A DNA stretch of 39,958 bases from Draconibacterium orientale (GTDB lineage Bacteria > Bacteroidota > Bacteroidia > Bacteroidales > JAIFNL01). Position numbers and translations under genes: made by a program. How positions within the stretch are numbered: the first letter of the stretch is position 1; each line of letters begins with the position of its first letter. The stretch is taken from the NCBI GenBank assembly GCA_022729915.1, contig DZBP01000010.1, forward strand, positions 1 to 39,958. The letters run 5' to 3'. Under the pieces are notes generated by a model. It was not told the origin of the DNA. It saw only the letters and a program-made list of their open reading frames with translations, and searched no databases. Of this stretch, positions 1 through 8,706 are shown one piece after another.

Positions 1-2265
1 GAAAAGGAACATGAGGGGCATAAGCACGACGAACACAGCGAGCACGACGGGCACGACCATTCCAAAACTTCGAGCCATAACGAAAGTGAAGCAAACCATG
101 AAGAGCACGAAAATAATATTTCCGGTAAAATAAACGAACTTTCCACTAACGGCTCACTCGAAGCCGTTGTGGGAGCTAGTGTTTATTGGGCAGGAACAAC
201 TTCCGGTACGCTGAGCAACGAAAACGGTGAATTTCAACTAACTAAACTAGGCGAAACAAATCGCCTAGTAATTAGTTTTGTGGGTTATTCAAACGACACT
301 ATTTTAATAAACGAATACAATTTTTTGGAGCTAACACTCAAAAAAGGCATAGAAATGGAAGAAATAGATGTGGTTTACAAGCGTAAAACCACTGAAATGT
401 CGTTTACAAATTCCATTAAATTGATGACCATCAATCAAGAAGAACTCAAAAAAGCGGCTTGTTGCAATCTTTCCGAAAGTTTCGATACCAACCCTACGAT
501 TGATGTGAGTTTTACCGATGCAATAACTGGAACAAAACAAATACAAATGCTCGGGTTATCAGGTGCTTATGTGCAAACAACCCGCGAAAATATTCCCGAT
601 GTACGAGGTTTAGCCGTATTGCAAGGTTTAAATTATACCCCTGGTCCATGGATTCAAAGTATTCAACTAAATACCGGAACAGGCAGTGTAATAAATGGTT
701 ACGAAAGTATAACCGGACAAATTAATGTAGAAATTAAAAAACCTCAGGACTCTGAAAGAATTTACCTAAATATTTATGCCAATAGTGAAAATAAAATTGA
801 AGCGAACTTAAATACTCGTATTAAATTTAACGATAAATGGAGCACCGGATTGTTGGTTCATGGAAGTTTTTTGAATACCGAATGGGACATGAATGACGAT
901 AATTTTATTGACCATCCTACTATGAATCAAAAAATTGCACTCAGCAGAACTACTTACCAACACGACGGTTGGCATATCGATTTGGGTTTAAAAGGAACTA
1001 TTTCCGACATCAAAAGCGGACAGCTTTCATCTTTAAACCAAACTAATCTTTGGCAATCGGAAATGAATACCCAACGAATAGAATCGTGGTTGAAAGTAGG
1101 TAAAGTATTAGATTTTGAACAATTTACAAGTTTTGGTTTTCAAACGTCAGTTACTTTGCATCAGCAAGATGCCTTTTTTGGAGCTAGAAATTATGATGCA
1201 AATCAAAACACTTTTTATACCAACTTAATTATCGAAAGAGAACTAAAAGCAAAAGGAAATGAAATTAAAACGGGAATAAGTTTTCAAGCAGACAAACTAA
1301 ATGAAAATGTAGTGGCTTTTGACTATTTGCGCAATGAAAAAGTACCCGGTATTTTTTTAGAGCATACCTATTCTAAAAATCCAAAGTTCACTCTTGTAAC
1401 AGGTTTGCGTGCCGATTTGCATTCCAATTATGGTATTTTTTTTACACCACGCTTACACATACGCTATGCACCTAGCGAACAAACAGTTATAAGACTTTCG
1501 GGCGGAAAAGGTTGGCGTACAGCAAGTATTTTTGCCGAAAATATTGGAATGTTTGCTTCAAACCGAACTATTATTGTACAATCAGAAGATACAGAAAATC
1601 CTTACGGGTTATCGCCGGAAGTTGCTTACAATCTGGGATTTAACTTTGCTCAAACTCTTTATTTGGGAAGCAAAGAGCTTGTAGTAAGTATCGACCTGTA
1701 TCGCACTCAATTTCAAAATAAAATTATAGCAAATTACGACGTTTCACCTCAAGAAATAAATTTTTATAATCTTAAAGGTGAGTCGTTTGCAAATAGTATT
1801 CAAATACAAATAGACCTTGAGTTATTCGAAAATTTTAATACTCGTTTAGCTTATCGTTTCAACGATACAAAAACAAATTTTAATCAAGATCAGCTCGAAA
1901 CCACACCTTTAACATCAACACACAGAGCATTTATCAACATGTCCTATTCAACAAAAAAGGAATGGAATTTTGATTTAACGGTAAATTATCAAGGAAAAAA
2001 ACGTATTCCAAATACCAGCTCAAATCCTGAAATTTACCAATTACAAGAATTTTCGCCAGCGTTTTTCCTTACAAACGGACAAATTAGTAAACATTGGAAA
2101 AAATTTGAACTTTATTTGGGCGTGGAAAATTTATTCAATTTTGTTCAAGAAAACCCAATTATTTCAGTTGAAAATCACGATTCGGAATATTTTGATGCCT
2201 CTTTGATTTGGGGTCCAATTCTGGGAAGAAAAACTTATGGCGGTTTGCGTTTTTTTATAAAATAA
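1..2265 (+). CDS. TonB-dependent receptor, 5'-truncated by the window edge, with His-rich N-terminal segment and carboxypeptidase-regulatory-like domain
   Basis: Reading frame is open back to base 1 (EKEHEGHKHDEHSEHDGHDHSKTSSHNESEANHEEHENNISGKINEL...), so the listed ATG at 169 is internal. GASVYWAGTTSGTLSNENGEFQL resembles a CarboxypepD_reg domain; plug/barrel-like remainder ends in an aromatic-rich strand (GGLRFFIK). Confidence 0.88.
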   Translation, partial: EKEHEGHKHDEHSEHDGHDHSKTSSHNESEANHEEHENNISGKINELSTNGSLEAVVGASVYWAGTTSGTLSNENGEFQLTKLGETNRLVISFVGYSNDTILINEYNFLELTLKKGIEMEEIDVVYKRKTTEMSFTNSIKLMTINQEELKKAACCNLSESFDTNPTIDVSFTDAITGTKQIQMLGLSGAYVQTTRENIPDVRGLAVLQGLNYTPGPWIQSIQLNTGTGSVINGYESITGQINVEIKKPQDSERIYLNIYANSENKIEANLNTRIKFNDKWSTGLLVHGSFLNTEWDMNDDNFIDHPTMNQKIALSRTTYQHDGWHIDLGLKGTISDIKSGQLSSLNQTNLWQSEMNTQRIESWLKVGKVLDFEQFTSFGFQTSVTLHQQDAFFGARNYDANQNTFYTNLIIERELKAKGNEIKTGISFQADKLNENVVAFDYLRNEKVPGIFLEHTYSKNPKFTLVTGLRADLHSNYGIFFTPRLHIRYAPSEQTVIRLSGGKGWRTASIFAENIGMFASNRTIIVQSEDTENPYGLSPEVAYNLGFNFAQTLYLGSKELVVSIDLYRTQFQNKIIANYDVSPQEINFYNLKGESFANSIQIQIDLELFENFNTRLAYRFNDTKTNFNQDQLETTPLTSTHRAFINMSYSTKKEWNFDLTVNYQGKKRIPNTSSNPEIYQLQEFSPAFFLTNGQISKHWKKFELYLGVENLFNFVQENPIISVENHDSEYFDASLIWGPILGRKTYGGLRFFIK

Positions 2266-2358
2266 AGACCTACATTTTTTGGAAAATTTCAAAAAAAAGC
2301 ATATATTTACTTGCTCATTTTATTAAAATATATCGCTCTTTTTTGAAATTTTTAAATT

Positions 2359-3312
2359 ATGGAAAATAGAAATTATGCTAAAGATATTTTGCTAGGAGTA
2401 GCCGTGGGTGATGCTTTGGGAGTACCTTTTGAATTCAAAAGCCGAACCACAATTGCCTATCACCCAGCTACCGATATGGTTGGATACGGTACTTATGGGC
2501 AACCAGCCGGCACTTGGTCTGATGACAGCTCGCTTACTTTTTGCTTAGCAGAATCATTGCTCAATGGATTGAGTTATAATGATATAGCACAGAGTTTTAT
2601 TGATTGGTTTTATTACAATCGTTGGACTCCTTATGGCGAAGTGTTTGACGTGGGAAATACCACACAAGTAGCCCTCGAAAGGTTAAAACGTGGTATTGCA
2701 CCGGATTTAGCAGGCGAAAATTCCGAATCCTCTAATGGAAATGGTTCTTTGATGCGTATTTTGCCGCTTTTACTCTACACACACAACAAGCCCATTGATG
2801 CGCGTTTTGAGATTACTAAAAAAATTTCTTCCATTACGCATCGTCATATTCGTTCAATAATTGCCTGTTTTTATTATTTAGAATTTGCTCGTCATCTGCT
2901 CTATGGAGTAGAAAAATTTGAAGCCTATCGACTTCTTCAGACACAAATTCCAGAATTTTTAGTAACAAAAGAAATTCCTTTGAGCGAAATAAAGCCGTTT
3001 GAACGCCTTTTGGAAAAAAATATTTGGCAACTGCGTGAAAGAGAAATAAATTCGTCGGGTTATGTAATAGACTCATTAGAAGCCGCTTTGTGGTGTTTAC
3101 TCACAACAGACAATTATAAGAAAGCAGTTTTGAAAGCAGTAAATTTGGGCGAAGATACCGACACAACGGCTGCAATAGCTGGAGGATTGGCAGGTTTAAT
3201 TTATGGTTGGGAATCAATTCCAGCATTATGGGTGAGTGAGTTAGCTAAAATTGACGATATATTAACTTTAGCATTGCACTTATCTCAAAAATACCAAATG
3301 TCAATAAAATAA
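2359..3312 (+). CDS. ADP-ribosylglycohydrolase (DraG/ARH-like) family protein
   Basis: LLGVAVGDALGVPFEF, WSDDSSLTFCLAESLL and GEDTDTTAAIAGGLAGLIYG motifs of the family. Confidence 0.92.
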   Translation: MENRNYAKDILLGVAVGDALGVPFEFKSRTTIAYHPATDMVGYGTYGQPAGTWSDDSSLTFCLAESLLNGLSYNDIAQSFIDWFYYNRWTPYGEVFDVGNTTQVALERLKRGIAPDLAGENSESSNGNGSLMRILPLLLYTHNKPIDARFEITKKISSITHRHIRSIIACFYYLEFARHLLYGVEKFEAYRLLQTQIPEFLVTKEIPLSEIKPFERLLEKNIWQLREREINSSGYVIDSLEAALWCLLTTDNYKKAVLKAVNLGEDTDTTAAIAGGLAGLIYGWESIPALWVSELAKIDDILTLALHLSQKYQMSIK

Positions 3313-3380
3313 AAGAAATAGATTAATGTGTAAAATCTAAAAAAAGATTCCAAAACTTTTAAGTTATTCAAAAAAAAAAA

Positions 3381-3407
3381 AACGGCTAAGGTAAAATCTT
3401 AGTCGTT
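3381..3407. terminator. Putative bidirectional intrinsic terminator between convergent genes
   Basis: AACGGCTAAG-gtaaaat-CTTAGTCGTT stem flanked by an A-run on the left and a T-run on the right, between a plus gene ending at 3312 and a minus gene ending at 3450. Confidence 0.85.
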
Positions 3408-3449
3408 TTTTTTAGTATAAATCAAATGTAATTTCAAAAAAAAGAATAA

Positions 3450-4652
3450 CTAAATATAAGCTAATTCTTCCAAAGCTTCTTTAATTAGCATATAAGTATG
3501 CTCAATATCATTATCCAAACCTACCGAAAAACGAACCAATCCTGGCGAAAGCCCCATTTCCGACTGAGTTTCGGCAGGTACTTCCGATGAGGTACTCGAA
3601 CCCGAATTGCTAAAAAGTGTTTTGAAATAACCCAAGCTAACTGCGAGGTAACCAACCCCTTTGGCTTGCATCAATTCCATTAAACTATCGGCGCGCTCTT
3701 TGGTTTGCATGTTGATAGCTATAATTCCTCCGTAACTAAATTGCGAATTCATCATCGAATTAAGCAATTCGTGTCCAGGGTGTGATTTCAAACCCGGGTA
3801 CGAAACTTGTATGCCAAGCTCAGTAAAGCGATTGGCTAAATACATTGCGTTGTGTCCGTGTTGTTTCATTCTAATGTGCAGAGTATGAAGGTTTTTCAAG
3901 ATTCCAGATGAGCGCAAAGGGTCAAGTGCCGGACCTAATAACATAGCCGTTCCGGAATTTACATTTACCAAGTCATTAATAAATTTAGAATCAGCGCAAA
4001 TAGCTCCAGCTACTAAATCATTTTTCCCATTAATAAACTTGGTCATACTATACACAACTATATGAGCACCAAGCTTATGAGGAGCAAGAATCATGGGTGA
4101 AAAAGTATTATCAACCACTAATTTAATTCCATGTTCATTTGCAATTTTCGCCATTTCAGGAATATCCGATATTTGCAACAATGGATTTGAAATTGATTCG
4201 GTATAAATAAGTTTTGTATTTGGTTTAATAGCTTTTCTAATTTGCTCTAAATTAGTAGGATCAACAAAAGTAACTTCAATATTAAATTTAGGCAAATAAT
4301 TTTTTAAGAAAGCAAAAGTACCTCCGTAAGTAGTCATACTCGAAACAATGTGGTCTCCAGCGTTGCAAAGTTGCAGCATAGTGCAAGTAATTGCAGCCAT
4401 TCCTGAGGCTGTAACCCACGCACTTTCAGTTCCTTCCATAGTAGAAAGTGCATCTGCCAAATATTTATTTGATGGATTCCAATGGCGCGAATACAAAAAA
4501 CAACCTTCTGCAACACCTTCAAAGGTATCGACCATAGTTTTCGCACCTAAAAAAGTAAAGGTCGAAGAATCAGTTATTGAGGGATTTACATCGCCAAACT
4601 CGCCAAATTGTGCAAGATATTGCACTTGGGTTGCTGGATCAAAATTTTTCAT
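3450..4652 (-). CDS. Cys/Met-metabolism PLP-dependent enzyme (methionine gamma-lyase / cystathionine gamma-lyase-like)
   Basis: VVYSMTKFINGKNDLVAGAI (PLP-lysine motif), TESISNPLLQISDIPEMAKIA, LVVDNTFSPMILAPHKLGAHIV; fold-type I family. Confidence 0.92.
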   Translation of the reverse strand: MKNFDPATQVQYLAQFGEFGDVNPSITDSSTFTFLGAKTMVDTFEGVAEGCFLYSRHWNPSNKYLADALSTMEGTESAWVTASGMAAITCTMLQLCNAGDHIVSSMTTYGGTFAFLKNYLPKFNIEVTFVDPTNLEQIRKAIKPNTKLIYTESISNPLLQISDIPEMAKIANEHGIKLVVDNTFSPMILAPHKLGAHIVVYSMTKFINGKNDLVAGAICADSKFINDLVNVNSGTAMLLGPALDPLRSSGILKNLHTLHIRMKQHGHNAMYLANRFTELGIQVSYPGLKSHPGHELLNSMMNSQFSYGGIIAINMQTKERADSLMELMQAKGVGYLAVSLGYFKTLFSNSGSSTSSEVPAETQSEMGLSPGLVRFSVGLDNDIEHTYMLIKEALEELAYI

Positions 4653-4998
4653 ACGTTCTTGGTTTTATTTAATTTTTCTTGGGTTCAAAGTTTTTGTTAT
4701 GAGTGCTATAAATAATTTTTTTGAGAAATTACACATCTTCATGTACAAACTTTCGGGGGCAAATGTATGAATTAATTTAATACAAAATACGAATTATGTT
4801 CAATAACATTTTTGCAAAAAAAGTGAAAAAAGTAAAGATTGTAAAGTGAAGGTATTTGCACAAAAAGAAGGAAAAAAAGTAAAAATATATGAATTTCAAT
4901 GTATTTTTTTTCAAAAAAAATAAATAATGAATAAAATTAAGATTATATTTTAAAATTATATTATAACTAAAAATAATAAAAAATTAGCACTAAAATTT

Positions 4999-6213
4999 TT
5001 ATAGCTGAAAACCGATAATCAAAATATCATCTACTTGTTTTGTGATTTTTCCAGAACCGTTTTCGGCATCTTTCCACGCAACAAAGGCTTCTTCAAATTT
5101 TTCAGCTTGCTCAGGTAATGCTATTTTTTGAGCATTTAGTTCAATAATCATATTTTTTAGCGCGGTATATCCAAATTTTCGGTTATCCTTGCCCCCAAAT
5201 TGGTCGGCAAAGCCGTCAGAAAAAATATAAAAAACATCACCCTCTTGAAATTCAATATCTGTATTTTCAAAATTACGTTCTTTAGCATAAATTCCTATCG
5301 GATTTTTTACCGATTTAGTTACCAAAAGTTCGCCATCTCTAAGCATGTAAAGTGGATTGTTTGCTCCTGAGAATTGCATTTTTCTATTTTTTAGATTTAC
5401 AATACAAATAGCCATATCCATTCCATCTTTTGAAGTAGATTCTTTGGATTGAGATAACGATTCTTTAACAAGAATTCTCATATTTTCGAGTATTTGTGCG
5501 GCATCTAAGTTGTTGGGTTTAACTGTTTCGTTCAAAAAAGATATTCCTAACATGCTCATAAATGCACCGGGTACACCATGCCCTGTGCAATCAGCTGCTG
5601 CAATTACAAGTGAATCGTCTATTTGTCTTATCCAATAAAAGTCGCCAGAAACAATATCTCTTGGTCGCCAAAAAATAAAATAATTTGGTATTTTTTTGTT
5701 CAAAATTTCTTTTGATGGTAGCAGAGCCGTTTGTATTTTTTGAGCATATTTAATACTATCCGTTACTTCATTGTGGCGTCTTTCTATTTCTTTTTTTAAT
5801 TTGTCAATTCGTTCTTTTTCTTTGTGAATGGCTAAACTTTGTTGCCAAAGTTTTTTGTTTTTTTCGGTAAATTTTTCTTTTTCTATTTCAAGTTCCTCTT
5901 TTTCAGAGATTAAGCTTTTCAATTGAAGCTGAGTATCTATGTTTTTATTTTGGGCTAAAGATTCAGAATCGTTTGTTTTATCACAATTCATGTTTTCAAG
6001 TTTTCGCTTGTAATCGGTCAAAATATAGTTTAGCCGATTGATTTCTTTCTCTGAATCTTTTTTAAGCTCTAAGTGTTTTTTTTCTAATTTTGAATATTTT
6101 TCTGTTGGTTTATTGAATTTTCGCTTCAAAAACCAAAACATAAAAACACTAAAAACGCTTAATACAATTAAGAGAACAGCATAAAAATAGATATTTTCAA
6201 AAAAAGCAAACAT
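4999..6213 (-). CDS. Membrane-anchored SpoIIE/PP2C-type serine phosphatase with coiled coil
   Basis: N-terminal TM (FYAVLLIVLSVFSVFMFWFLKRK), coiled coil, then RPRDIVSGDFYWIRQIDDSLVIAAADCTGHGVPGAFMSMLGISFLNE and FYIFSDGFADQFGG. The ORF track starts at 6255 with TTG; the ATG at 6213 (MFAFFENIY) is the likelier start. Confidence 0.9.
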   Translation of the reverse strand: MFAFFENIYFYAVLLIVLSVFSVFMFWFLKRKFNKPTEKYSKLEKKHLELKKDSEKEINRLNYILTDYKRKLENMNCDKTNDSESLAQNKNIDTQLQLKSLISEKEELEIEKEKFTEKNKKLWQQSLAIHKEKERIDKLKKEIERRHNEVTDSIKYAQKIQTALLPSKEILNKKIPNYFIFWRPRDIVSGDFYWIRQIDDSLVIAAADCTGHGVPGAFMSMLGISFLNETVKPNNLDAAQILENMRILVKESLSQSKESTSKDGMDMAICIVNLKNRKMQFSGANNPLYMLRDGELLVTKSVKNPIGIYAKERNFENTDIEFQEGDVFYIFSDGFADQFGGKDNRKFGYTALKNMIIELNAQKIALPEQAEKFEEAFVAWKDAENGSGKITKQVDDILIIGFQL

Positions 6214-6255
6214 TTTATATTTTTTTAATTTTATAACTATTCGAAAAAAATTCAA

Positions 6256-7461
6256 TTATTCCATCAAAACAGTTCCATCTGTTTTTGTTTTTAGTACAAA
6301 TATATTTTCGACACCAAAACTATTTTTCTTTCCAAGCAACGTTAGCGAGCCCGAATGATTTACAAATACTCCAATACCTGTAGTTCCTTCATTACTACGT
6401 ACTTCGCCTAATTCCGTATAAGTATTATCAGATAACTTAGACCAAGACATACTGAGCTTGTTTAGTTCAAAAATATTGTTAGTTACCACTCCTACAAAAT
6501 AAATATCGCTATTTATTAAGCTAGTAGATAAGCAAATAAATTGTTTGTTTCCGGTATTAATGTCGTAAGTATTTATGCTATTACCTTCAAAATCATATTC
6601 TTGTATCTGATTAGTTCCATTATAATAGCTATTTGTTATAAAAAAATAATGGTCGTTAGCGACAAGCGAATAAGTTAAGTTTCCACTGATATAAACAGAC
6701 ATAGTATCGATAACATTTCCCGTATAGTCGATAGTAAAAATATAGGGTTTATATCCAGATACTGAAAACATTGGCGAATCGAAAATAATGGAAAATTGAT
6801 TGTTTTCGTACCTCAAAACTTTCCAAAATTCATAAGCTTCAGGTATAACAAGTTTTACGTTAGAAAGTAATTCGCCTGATTGTGAATACTTTGAAATTTG
6901 CAAAGTCAATATATTTATAAATGTATTATCGTCCCATTTTGAGTTCTTACTCAAGCAAATAATATTTCCTTGATTATCTTGATATGCGCTGAAATACGAA
7001 AATAAATTTGCTTCATTTTCTGATCCGTCAATTCCATCGATTAAAGGTTTTTGCCAATTAAAAAGCACGTTTCCACTTTGGTCGAACTTGATAAATTGAA
7101 CGTGCTGAATCGTATTTCTGTATTTAACCGAATCGGTATGCACAACCGCTAAAAGAAATTGATTATCAGTAGTTTTATCTAATACAAAATTTGAAATATC
7201 AACTTTTGCTGAGAAATTAAATAATTCGGCAAGTTTGTTTTGCCAAAGAATTTCACCAGAAGAGCTAATTTTTGTCAAATATCTTAATTTTTCGCTTTCG
7301 GTAATCAACACAAAACCATCGTCGGTAATAATAGGAGTAAGTATTGCTTTTTGGCTATATACCAGCAGATTATGTTCGTCGGCTGTTGCTAATGTAATTT
7401 CATATTTTTGGCAAGAAGCTACAAAAAGTGCCATAAGCAACACTATAACTATTTTTTTCAT
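6256..7461 (-). CDS. Putative lipoprotein, beta-propeller-like
   Basis: Lipoprotein signal MKKIVIVLLMALFVASCQKYE; repeated ITKISSSGEILWQN / IKFDQSGNVLFNWQ-type strands. Confidence 0.75.
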   Translation of the reverse strand: MKKIVIVLLMALFVASCQKYEITLATADEHNLLVYSQKAILTPIITDDGFVLITESEKLRYLTKISSSGEILWQNKLAELFNFSAKVDISNFVLDKTTDNQFLLAVVHTDSVKYRNTIQHVQFIKFDQSGNVLFNWQKPLIDGIDGSENEANLFSYFSAYQDNQGNIICLSKNSKWDDNTFINILTLQISKYSQSGELLSNVKLVIPEAYEFWKVLRYENNQFSIIFDSPMFSVSGYKPYIFTIDYTGNVIDTMSVYISGNLTYSLVANDHYFFITNSYYNGTNQIQEYDFEGNSINTYDINTGNKQFICLSTSLINSDIYFVGVVTNNIFELNKLSMSWSKLSDNTYTELGEVRSNEGTTGIGVFVNHSGSLTLLGKKNSFGVENIFVLKTKTDGTVLME

Positions 7462-7636
7462 TATTCTGAATTTTACAAAGTTATTATAAAATATTTAGCC
7501 CATCTTACTTTTATTCTGTTGCAATTAAGTAATATATTAATTGGTTTTCAGAACAAATATCCTAATTATTTAATTGAAAAATATTTAAAAAAAGTAGGAT
7601 AATTTTATAAAGAATGTATAATCGGTCAAAATCAAA

Positions 7637-8668
7637 TCAATATTTTGCTTTGATTTTGTAAAAAAACGTATATTTCAATCCAAAAGTATAAGTTGTTGTT
7701 TTGAAATGAAATAAGTCATCAGTGTAGTACATCTGAAATTCATAAGGCGCACTAACACCAATTTCCTTTTTGGTAAAAGGCAAAAGATTCATTGAATTGT
7801 TTGCTTTTAGTGAAAAAGTAAACCTATCGAGCCTATAATCAATTGCTAATCCTAAACTTACACCTACATTATCTACATTTCGATAGTTGTCGGTTTTAAA
7901 TTCAATGTTTAGAAGTTCGTTATTGATATTAGAGAGAACACTTTGGTTAAAATATCCATCAAGATTTCTGGCACGTGTATAAAATACTCCGGTATAAATT
8001 GTTGTATAAAATTTCTTGAATACTTTAAAAGAAGAACTTAATTCAATTGGAAATTTAAGTTCTGAAAAGCGTTCGTCGAAATACAAATAAGTAGTATCAG
8101 AAAACGGAATTTTGCGAGAATATGAAAATTTTGTTGTTGAAATTCCAAAATTTAAATTTAAATATTTGAAGATATTTTTACTTAAATCGACTTGAAAAAG
8201 AGTTGAATTAGACAAAATATATTCTTGTGTATAGTCTGCTTTATCCCAAATTGTGTATCTTTTTATAATTATGGGCTTAATTATAGCTGAACCAACAGTG
8301 AAACCAATTGTTAAACTCGGATAACGTTCAAATTTACTCAGAGCTTCCGAAAACAAAACAGGGTCAGTGGTTTGCGCTTCGTATAATGGTTCTTTTTTTA
8401 AGAAACGATACGTTAATCTATCGGCTTGTTCTATGTTGTCGATTTCGTAATGAGCGGCGGCTAAGTACTTGTATGCCTGAGTTTTTTCACTACCTCTGTA
8501 TTTACATGATTTCATTTTATCTTCCAAAAGCTGAATCGTTTGTTCAAACAAACCTCCATTATAAAGTTCGATAGCTTTTCCTAAATCTTCGCGACAAGTG
8601 GTCTGCGAAAATGCTGAAAAACTAAACGACGAAAATAAAATTAATAAGATATAATTTAATCTTTGCAT
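7637..8668 (-). CDS. Putative outer-membrane protein with TPR-like N-terminal region
   Basis: Signal peptide (LNYILLILFSSFSFSAFSQ), helical TPR-like stretch, then alternating beta-barrel-like C-terminus ending TYTFGLKYTFFYKIKAKY. Confidence 0.65.
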   Translation of the reverse strand: MQRLNYILLILFSSFSFSAFSQTTCREDLGKAIELYNGGLFEQTIQLLEDKMKSCKYRGSEKTQAYKYLAAAHYEIDNIEQADRLTYRFLKKEPLYEAQTTDPVLFSEALSKFERYPSLTIGFTVGSAIIKPIIIKRYTIWDKADYTQEYILSNSTLFQVDLSKNIFKYLNLNFGISTTKFSYSRKIPFSDTTYLYFDERFSELKFPIELSSSFKVFKKFYTTIYTGVFYTRARNLDGYFNQSVLSNINNELLNIEFKTDNYRNVDNVGVSLGLAIDYRLDRFTFSLKANNSMNLLPFTKKEIGVSAPYEFQMYYTDDLFHFKTTTYTFGLKYTFFYKIKAKY

Positions 8669-8706
8669 AGTTCACTTTTTTTCGATATTTTTAGTCAATC
8701 AAATCT

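Noticed and set aside
7627-7658. CAAAATCAAA / TTTGATTTTG hairpin over the stop codon of the 7637-8668 gene
   Set aside because: No T-tract on the minus strand after the stem, so not a convincing terminator; arms are low complexity. The 175-nt gap to the next gene remains unexplained.
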